Source: Chaetomium olivaceum
Taxonomy: Eukaryota; Ascomycota; Sordariomycetes; Sordariales; Chaetomiaceae
Assembly: GCA_039881045.1 (NCBI GenBank)
Contig: JAYWVB010000087.1
Location: 1-64,000, forward strand
Direction: 5' to 3'
Length of the DNA stretch: 64,000 nucleotides
Made by a program: the position numbers and the translations under genes. A model generated the notes under the pieces. That model worked only from the letters and a program-made list of their open reading frames with translations. It was not told the DNA's origin and did no database searches. Of the stretch, positions 57,649 to 64,000 are shown one piece after another. The stretch's first letter is position 1. Every line of letters starts with the position of its first letter.

Positions 57649-58341
57649 TTAAGTAAAGAAAATATGCGGTGTCCATAGCAAAATCCCCTTTTTCAAAAAG
57701 TCCGGATCCGCTCTTTTATCCTCCCTCCCAGTAAGCACCTCACCCTCATGCGTCGGCACAACCAACAAATTTTCCAGGGGCGGCACCTTCTCAGCCCACT
57801 CGGGGACCCTCTCATAAGTGCGCAAATGATCCGGCCGGTTCCGCAACATTTCTGCTTCCTCGGGTATCAGAAGAGATGGCATCTGCCTATCCAGGCCCAA
57901 TTTCACACGGTGCGTTGAAAGCGCGGACGATGAGGTAGGTGCATCCGGCAAGAAAAGCGTACCGCTCTGGGTCTGGATCCTGAGGATCAGGTATTTCGTG
58001 GACTGGCCAATTCTTTTCCCGCCAGAAGGCTTCAAGGCAGTTGCGGTAGTTTGTGACGCTATCTAGAGCGACGAACTCGTAGAAACGATACAAAGCGTAG
58101 AGTGGATTGTCCTCGTACACGCCCTGGGGCGCGCCGAACTTCCGGGCGCGACCTTGTCAAACTGCTTGACCGGATCCTGAAAGAAATCACGCGGCGGCAA
58201 TGGAGGAAAGGTAGGGTAATCGTTCGGGTCCGGAATGTAAGCGTCTTCCGTGTCCTCTTCTCTGGGTTCGAATTCGTTGTTGTGGTTTCGGCGAAAGATT
58301 TGACGGACTTTTGACCACAATGCACCAGGTTTCGTTGACAT
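57649..58341 (-). CDS. Orphan protein, ~230 aa (two frame breaks)
   Basis: From the ATG at 58341 the protein reads MSTKPGALWSKVRQIFRRN, an acidic/Pro-rich part (PDPNDYPTFPPLPPRDFF), then after a break at 58144-58146 (CCCC read as CCC) RKFGAPQGVYEDNPLYALYR and FVALDSVTNYRNCLEAFWRE, with HEIPDPQDPDPERYAFLAGC. A second break near 57905-57915 leads to LGLDRQMPSLLIPEEAEML and a tail ending LLWTPHIFFT. The two breaks compensate, so total length remains a multiple of three. Sequence composition is clearly protein-like (aromatics, few low-complexity runs), but I do not recognise a family. A basic first 20 residues could be a mitochondrial presequence; this is speculation. Confidence 0.6.
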
Positions 58342-59090
58342 GATGCCGGCAAGCCGCGGCGTTATTTTGATCTGCTTGATAGAGATGCCTTGCGTTGAAT
58401 GAGGGTTACTGAAAAGCCGGAAATATTTGAAAGGGGAATAAATCGTAAGCTCTTGGTTTGTCCGCGGTGATTGAAGACCAAGCACTTCTCGTCAAGTTGG
58501 AGGTACTCAGGTACGAAGTAGGAGAACGTTTGTTGTGGGATGAAATCAGCCCAAACCACGAATCAAAGCATTTGCTGAAGGTTGCAGGATGACGCTAAAC
58601 CAAATGTGGTAGTAAATTAAGCGCCCACAGAATAAGAGTGTGGTGGTCAAATAGTTGAATTCCAGTTACCTTGCCCCTTGATGAAAAGGACAAAAGTCCA
58701 AGTTTGTAGAAACAAGCAAAATCTAAATACACAAAAGGGGACGGAAGGATTTGTTCCACGGCCTGACCAGGCCCCAGTTCTACCGAGCCACCCTCCGGAA
58801 TGTAACACCCCAAACCGTGGTCACCCTCCCAGTGCTCCCGTCCTTGAAGATTCCTATTACACAACCTACCCAAAAAGGGGGGCAGGCACATGGCACTCTG
58901 GCAACAGTGCAAGCCAGGGCGAGTCTCCGTGGGTGGTTTATTACTGTCACCCAATCAATCTCGTTCCCAGTTCTGAAACCGTTTCCGATTGTGCCGTACT
59001 CGAGGCGCACAGCATCGTCGAGGCACTAGAGAAGTTCAACTGCCAGCGGCATCTACAACAACACCAACACTAACACTACCTAATTGACCC
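58342..59090. other. Intergenic with dispersed-repeat copy A
   Basis: Contains one copy (58864-58990) of a repeat found again in opposite orientation at 62101-62228. No gene supported. Confidence 0.5.
58864..58990 (-). repeat. Dispersed repeat, copy A
   Basis: Its reverse complement aligns over about 127 bp to 62101-62228, with scattered mismatches and longer perfect runs such as CTGTTGCCAGAGTGCCATGTG. The origin of the repeat is unknown; no terminal repeats or coding sequence are seen. Confidence 0.75.
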
Positions 59091-60107
59091 TCAAATTTCA
59101 ACAACCACAGCCCCATTCTCCACCTCATTCCCCCTCCCCCCAACAGCCGACGCATTCACAAACGTCGTCACCCTCTCCCCCTTCCGAGCCGCAGTTCCAC
59201 ACCATCCACCACCCCCAACCAACGCCATCCCCACCCTCCTCACCCGCTCCCAAACTATCAACACCACCATCCAAGCCACACACTCCCACCCTCCCCACCC
59301 AATCTGCACATCATCATGCGCCTGCCGCACACCGTCCAGCACGACATCCTCGCGGCCATGCGCGACGTGGATATGCCCAAACACGTGCAGCCGGGGCCGG
59401 ATGCGCGCGACCTCGCATAGGAGGTAGGGGCAGCCTGCACGGTGGATGTCACGGCGGTCGAGGTAGAGTTTGGGCGGGCCGTGCGTGACGAGGATGTCGA
59501 GGGGTGCTGCTTCTGCGGAGTGGGGAGCATCTCCCTGATGATGACTCAGTTGCTTGTCCCAGAGGGAAGAGCCGGTGGCAGGGGGGTATTGGAAGGCGGA
59601 GATGCTGTATTGGGGAGTCCAGGGGCTGCCGTGGATGGTTATCTTTCGGGTTTGTGGTTGTGGTGCGGTAGTGGTGGCCGGGACAGGGATGTTGAGGGTG
59701 ATGGTTGAGTCTTGAAGGTAGATGACATCTCCCCAGTCCAGGTCTTTTTCGGTTTTTGACTGCCCGTATCGCCGCTCGGGGTACTTTTGAAGAAAAGCTT
59801 CGTCGAGTAACACGTCGTGGTTACCAGCGATAAGGACCTTGAAAGGGTGTGGCTGGGAAGAAAGCCAGGTGATGCCCGCTTGGACTTCATCAAAAGACCC
59901 ATTCTCGGTGAGATCGCCGGCATGGATGAGAATGTCTCCTGACGGCAAATCTGGCTGGTTGTTGTGTGTGTCGGATATACAAACGACCGAGATAGGATCA
60001 GGGCGATTTGTTACGGCGGGTTTCACTGCATGTCGAGCCAAGGCTGCCGCCGCGAGCCGTCGCCTCCGGTAACCAGGTATCTTGAGGCTGGTCAGGGGCT
60101 CCTGCAT
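59091..60107 (-). CDS. Calcineurin-like metallophosphoesterase (MPPED/239AB type)
   Basis: A single-exon gene of 338 aa. The metal-binding motifs appear in order: VVCISDTHNNQ (D-x-H), IHAGDLTENG (GD), IAGNHDVLLD (GNHD), LVTHGPPKLYLD (H) and HVFGHIHVAHG (GHxH). This complete set predicts an active dinuclear metal phosphoesterase. The closest layout is the MPPED1/2 (239AB)-like group common in fungi, of uncertain substrate. The first ~40 residues are basic (YRRRRLAAAALARHA) and may target an organelle. The C-terminal third (after HVAHGRED) includes a hydrophobic stretch (CVAWMVVLIVW) and a Gly-rich tail. Divergent from the nucleotidyltransferase-like gene. The frame is intact. Confidence 0.9.
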   Translation of the reverse strand: MQEPLTSLKIPGYRRRRLAAAALARHAVKPAVTNRPDPISVVCISDTHNNQPDLPSGDILIHAGDLTENGSFDEVQAGITWLSSQPHPFKVLIAGNHDVLLDEAFLQKYPERRYGQSKTEKDLDWGDVIYLQDSTITLNIPVPATTTAPQPQTRKITIHGSPWTPQYSISAFQYPPATGSSLWDKQLSHHQGDAPHSAEAAPLDILVTHGPPKLYLDRRDIHRAGCPYLLCEVARIRPRLHVFGHIHVAHGREDVVLDGVRQAHDDVQIGWGGWECVAWMVVLIVWERVRRVGMALVGGGGWCGTAARKGERVTTFVNASAVGGRGNEVENGAVVVEI

Positions 60108-60996
60108 TTCGCCGATCTATGGAGGTTTTGAAAGACTGATGATCGACTCCGGGAATTCAACGATTGATACTGGCCGTGTTATTTCTTGGTGGCCTGGATA
60201 TCTCCGCCCACGGTGACGAGCCCTCCCTCTTCTTCCGGTTTTAAGAGGCTTCTTTGTTTAAAGCCGTTCAATCTAAGCCCGAGAGAAGGAGTCGGCTGTG
60301 GGTCGATTCGATTAAGGCTCCAAGCTGGCAATTTACCGTGAGCCTTTCCGCTGGCTCGCCTGGGGCTCCTCTTCCTGCTCAAGCCGGGATAAATTTGGTC
60401 AAGGGCGGGAATCGAATCTCTAAACTCCGGCTTTCGGATGCTCGGGATGACATGGACAATCGATGCTGGTTCTGACGTGACCATCGGCGGTTCAATTTCG
60501 AGCTTCACTCACCAGTCTGATCAATCAACGTTGAAATCTCAAGAGACTAGGGGTTCGATATGCAGGTGAAAAGCGGCTGGTTGGGGGCCGTTTGGGGGCC
60601 GTTCACATTTGGTCAGCCCCGCGACCGTGGTTTAATCCCGTTGCGAGCCAATCAGAGTTCGGGCCAGACCCTCCGTCCCTCGTCTCTCCCTTGTGTAAGT
60701 CCGGGAAGGAAGCAGGCCCTGTGACTATCTCTCTGGCGTTCTTGTTTCATGTGGTCGCCGATGCCCGTTCAAGGCCCATGGAACCGACGTATGGAGGCCA
60801 CCGGTGCTAAAAATATGCCGGAAGACGTCGGTTGCCTGGCTTGAGATTCCACGCGTATGTTATTACCGCTTGCCAGTGACTCAGTGGCCAGCTTGGAGTT
60901 TCCGTAGAGATTTATCTCACTCGTGCCGACCAAACCATTTGTATCTAATGTTATAACACCATTCATTTTTACATCAGACCTCAGCATTGCCAGAAA
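60108..60996. other. Divergent intergenic region
   Basis: Nothing recognisable; promoters of the flanking genes are expected here. Confidence 0.5.
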
Positions 60997-61767
60997 ATGG
61001 GTCAACTTTGCGGCTCAGAGCGCAAGCCAAAGCCGAGACAACAGCGAGGCGGCGGCCGCGTCCAGATCAGTTCCCCCCAGGGTGTAACAATCCATATCCC
61101 ACGAAACCGAAACGACGCAATGGGGGTCCCTATTCCACAAGTCACCCGAGACATTGATCAGAACGTCTTGCGCGCGGCATTGGATCGTGTTTCCCACTAC
61201 ATTGCGGGCCGTAACCGACATCTTAGCGTCATTGCCGTGGGAGGAGCTGTGAACACACTCTATCTGCGCTCCCGAACTACGACACACGATGTTGACGTGT
61301 TCGGGTCTGACTTTGGCAATCAGTCACGGATCCTGCTCGACGAGGCCATGCATGATGCTCGGCAACACATACCAGCACTGGGCACCGACTGGCTCAACAC
61401 CGAGACGCAGATGTGGATGCCTGGACCCATGCACGACGAGCTGACGCGTTTGGCAAGGCAACAGAACGTTAAGGTCTACAACGGGCAAGGCCTCACCATC
61501 CTCGCTGCTCCGTGGGCATATGCGTTCACTGCCAAAATCAGCCGGATCCTGGTCGGCGGGAATCAGGCTCGTCCCTACGATCTCCCTGATGCCGTAACTT
61601 ACATTCACGAATACATCCGGTCCCACGGCAATCGGCCTGTGCCGGTCGCAACGGTTATTGGGTGGGCGCGCCATTGGCGCCATGAGATCACAGAGGATAT
61701 TCTGAAAAGTCGGGTAAACCCCGAATACAAACGGCGATATGGAGGAAACGCGTTTGTTTTTCGGTGA
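60997..61767 (+). CDS. Nucleotidyltransferase-fold protein (AbiEii/DUF6036-like), fungal
   Basis: A single-exon gene of 256 aa. The core reads LSVIAVGGAVNTLYLRSRTTTHDVDVF: a Gly-Gly turn followed by T-x-D-x-D, the signature of the polymerase-beta-type nucleotidyltransferase fold. About 90 residues later comes ILAAPWAYAFTAKISRI and RPYDLPDAVTYIHEYI, which matches the helical K...R...D..D part of AbiEii/DUF6036-like proteins. The N-terminus (MGQLCGSE) has Gly2 and Cys5, a possible lipid-modification site, followed by a basic stretch. Bacterial relatives act in defence and toxin-antitoxin systems; in fungi the role is unknown, and I infer only the fold. The start is the first ATG with context AAAATGG. 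The frame is intact. Confidence 0.72.
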   Translation: MGQLCGSERKPKPRQQRGGGRVQISSPQGVTIHIPRNRNDAMGVPIPQVTRDIDQNVLRAALDRVSHYIAGRNRHLSVIAVGGAVNTLYLRSRTTTHDVDVFGSDFGNQSRILLDEAMHDARQHIPALGTDWLNTETQMWMPGPMHDELTRLARQQNVKVYNGQGLTILAAPWAYAFTAKISRILVGGNQARPYDLPDAVTYIHEYIRSHGNRPVPVATVIGWARHWRHEITEDILKSRVNPEYKRRYGGNAFVFR

Positions 61768-62703
61768 TTAGGTATCTTGTCGTTGCAACGGGCTTTGACG
61801 GTTATTTATCATGTACCTAGTAATGGCTGCACATGTACAATGTAGTGTTGGTGATAAGTACCTCGGTGAACAGAAAGGGAATGCTGGTAGTTGGTGATTT
61901 ATCTAGGGATTGAAACTAGTTGACCCCTAGGAGGGCTCTAAGTTGAGTTTATGTTTCCTGCCGTCCGTCGGGATGAGAGCCGTAGCAGCCAAGCTCCAGG
62001 CAGCCTCCGAGGTCTTGTCTGCTCTTAGACTGCGTCTTCCATGCTGGTTCTTCCAGGGTTTTCCGCCTGAGGAAGCTAGATTCATATCGAATGACGGTAA
62101 AATCGGAAACTGTTTCAGAACTTGGAGAACAAGACTGATTTGATACCAGTAATAAACCACTCACTGGGACTCATCCTGGCTTGCGCTGTTGCCAGAGTGC
62201 CATGTGGATGCCCCTTTTTGGGTAGGTATCTCATATCGACTACACTCCCGAGAAAGAATGGGCCTGGGTTGGAGGTGAAAATCAAAACAAAACGGAAAAA
62301 CATGCAACCCATCCAGTGAGCCAAGGTGGTAAATTCTGAAAAGTATGGGATATTCTGGGGAAGGCGCGTTCTTTCCTTAAACTCTTGCACACAGGTAATT
62401 ACGAGTCTCCTTCCCCCAAATTTCAAGGTTGTTTACTTTCTCCCCACCCACCACTGTGACGCATTTCAGTTTCCCACAACTGTTTCACAAACCCTTTTTT
62501 TTCGTTCCCGTTGCGGTCGGGGCCATCGCATCTTTTTTTGCTAAATACTCAATTTGGACTCGATCTTCATCCCCGCCGGCAGGTCAGAAACAACAAGTCG
62601 GCGACCTTCTCAACTCTCCCCATTCTTTTGTCGCCCATTTGACCAATTGACCCCGACTATCATTACTCGACTGATATTCAGCACTACGCTGCGGGTTTCC
62701 AAC
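61768..62703. other. Intergenic with dispersed-repeat copy B
   Basis: Contains copy B of the dispersed repeat (62101-62228) and, at the right end, the T/C-rich leader of the GH55 gene. No other gene seen. Confidence 0.5.
62101..62228 (+). repeat. Dispersed repeat, copy B
   Basis: Opposite-orientation partner of 58864-58990. The two copies bracket the phosphoesterase and nucleotidyltransferase genes, about 3.1 kb apart. Confidence 0.75.
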
Positions 62704-64000
62704 ATGAAGTCCGTTTTTGCTCTTCTGTTGGCCGTGGCGCCAGTCGCGTGGGCCGCCTACTGGATGGAAGACATCTACCGCCAGGGCATCACGCCGTTTA
62801 GTGAGGCCGAAGGTTACAGGATCTTCCGTAACGTGAAGAAGCTGGGAGCCAAGGGAGACGGAGGTAAAACATTAGCCTGATCATCATGTTTTGTAGAACT
62901 ATGCTGATTGCTACAGTTACCGACGACACGGCGATCATCAACCGCGCAATCAGCGATGGCAACCGCTGCGGTGGCCCTGGTTGCGTTGGTTCAACCACGA
63001 CACCGGCCATTATTTACTTCCCGCCCGGAGTTTATCTCATCACTGCCCCAATCACCAGCTTTTACTACACCCAGATCGTTGGTGACCCGACCAACATGCC
63101 TGTCATCAAGGCCGCCTCAAACTTCCCGACGGAGGCAATTGCCATGCTTGATGCCAACCCATACATGGACAGTGGCAGTAGGTACCATTTGGCCGTACAA
63201 TTAGGATCAACTGCTAATGGAGGCATAATCAGAGCTCAACTTCCTGGCGACAAACGTGTTTTTCCGCCAGGTCCGCAACCTGATATTCGACATGAGAGAT
63301 GTTCGCGGGTCAATGACTGGAATTCACTGGCCATCCTCCCAGGCAACCATGATCCAGAACTGTGTCTTCGAACTTTCTTCCCAAGAGGGTGACAACCATG
63401 TCGGCATCTTTATGGAAGAGGGTAGTGGTGGCATGATGACCGACCTGGTTTTCCATGGCGGCAAAATTGGCGCTCGGTTCGGCAACCAGCAGTATACGAT
63501 GCGCAACCTTAGCTTCTACGGCTCAGATACCGCCATCGAACAGATATGGAACTGGGGGTGGACGTACAAGTCGCTGAAGATTGTCAACTCCCGGGTTGGC
63601 ATCAACATGTCTTCCTTGGATGTCGGCTCGGTCACCCTGCTCGACAGCTTGTTCGTCAACGTGAGCACGGCCATGATCACCGGCCGAAATCCCGGGAACA
63701 CGACAGGACTCGGATCGTTAGTGATTCAGAATGTCGAGTATGAAAACGTCCCGACTGTCTTGGCAGGAGCCGATGGGAAGCCTCTGCTGTTGGGTGACTC
63801 GAGTGGGACCGTCTACGACTGGGGTTATGCGAGGGTAAGCTCTTCTGCCCAAAGCGTCAAATCACTGCTGACTTGAGAACCAGGGAAATACGTATGCTCC
63901 ACATGGACCCTCCCTGCTTGAGGGGCGGGAGTTTACCTTCTCTCAACCTTCTACCCTGAAGCTCGGAGACCGCTACTACGAGGGTCCAAACCGCACTATG
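62704..64000 (+). CDS. GH55 exo-1,3-beta-glucanase-like, 5' part (runs off window)
   Basis: Exons visible are 62704-62863, 62917-63177, 63233-63834 and 63884 to beyond 64000. A signal peptide (MKSVFALLLAVAPVAWAA) is followed by FRNVKKLGAKGDGVTDDTAI, the start of the pectate-lyase-like beta-helix. Further blocks are TPAIIYFPPGVYLITAPI, FFRQVRNLIFDMRD, GIHWPSSQATMIQNC, GGMMTDLVFHGGKIGARFGNQQ and IEQIWNWGWTYKSL, all characteristic of GH55 first repeats. GH55 enzymes are secreted laminarinases acting from chain ends of beta-1,3-glucan. The protein is incomplete here: family members are about 750-800 aa and only about the first 380 are present. The second domain and catalytic residues lie outside the window. 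Confidence 0.9.

Noticed and set aside
60405..60425. Minus-strand ATTCGATTCC resembling a tRNA T-arm
   Set aside because: The flanking bases do not pair to form a T stem and no other tRNA parts are present.

Overview
This is nuclear DNA from a filamentous ascomycete, most likely a Sordariomycete of the Sordariales type. Genes are compact, with 49-104 bp introns that have GT(RNG)/CTAAC/AG signals. The gene set is typical of such fungi: a HET-ankyrin gene, fungal cell-wall enzymes, a TOM5 subunit, the fungal complex I 20.8 kDa-type subunit, an Elf1/New1-type ABC-F ATPase and an intron-bearing tRNA-Tyr. I recognise about 21 protein genes and one tRNA gene; no rRNA or CRISPR is present.

Left part (1-13.7 kb): a secreted protein built from about 17 DUF4215-type cysteine-rich repeats, then convergent housekeeping genes: SQT1-like WD40 ribosome-assembly chaperone, mitochondrial glycine decarboxylase (P-protein), TOM5, the Nup57/Nup54 nucleoporin and a complex I CHCH subunit. 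13.7-29.4 kb is gene-poor: a possible decayed LTR with 38-bp tandem repeats, a secreted SCP/PR-1 protein, an A+T-rich stretch with gene relics, tRNA-Tyr, and a frameshifted PD-(D/E)XK nuclease-like gene. 29.4-44.8 kb holds a membrane-anchored GH16 glucanase-like protein, a multi-pass GT2 polysaccharide synthase, a HET-domain/ankyrin gene and the ABC-F ATPase. 45-53 kb has a neat Tc1/mariner-type MITE, an RNPS1-like SR protein with a GC-AG intron, and small fungal proteins. 53.8-64 kb carries an apparently intact second PD-(D/E)XK nuclease-like gene, a small secreted Cys protein, an orphan protein, a calcineurin-like phosphoesterase, a nucleotidyltransferase-fold protein and the 5' part of a GH55 glucanase.

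A pervasive property of the sequence is single-base (occasionally two-base) length changes, many inside short homopolymers, that break otherwise conserved reading frames, including the housekeeping genes GCV2 and NUP57. The simplest reading is systematic homopolymer error in the assembly, so the affected genes are annotated as CDS spanning the break, not as pseudogenes. Functionally the window mixes cell-wall building and remodelling (GT2, GH16, GH55), mitochondrial biogenesis and metabolism (TOM5, complex I subunit, GCV2), translation and RNA biology (SQT1, ABC-F, RNPS1-like, tRNA-Tyr) and self/non-self or selfish-type accessory genes (HET-ANK, two PD-(D/E)XK-like copies, NTase). No operon-like organisation is expected or seen.
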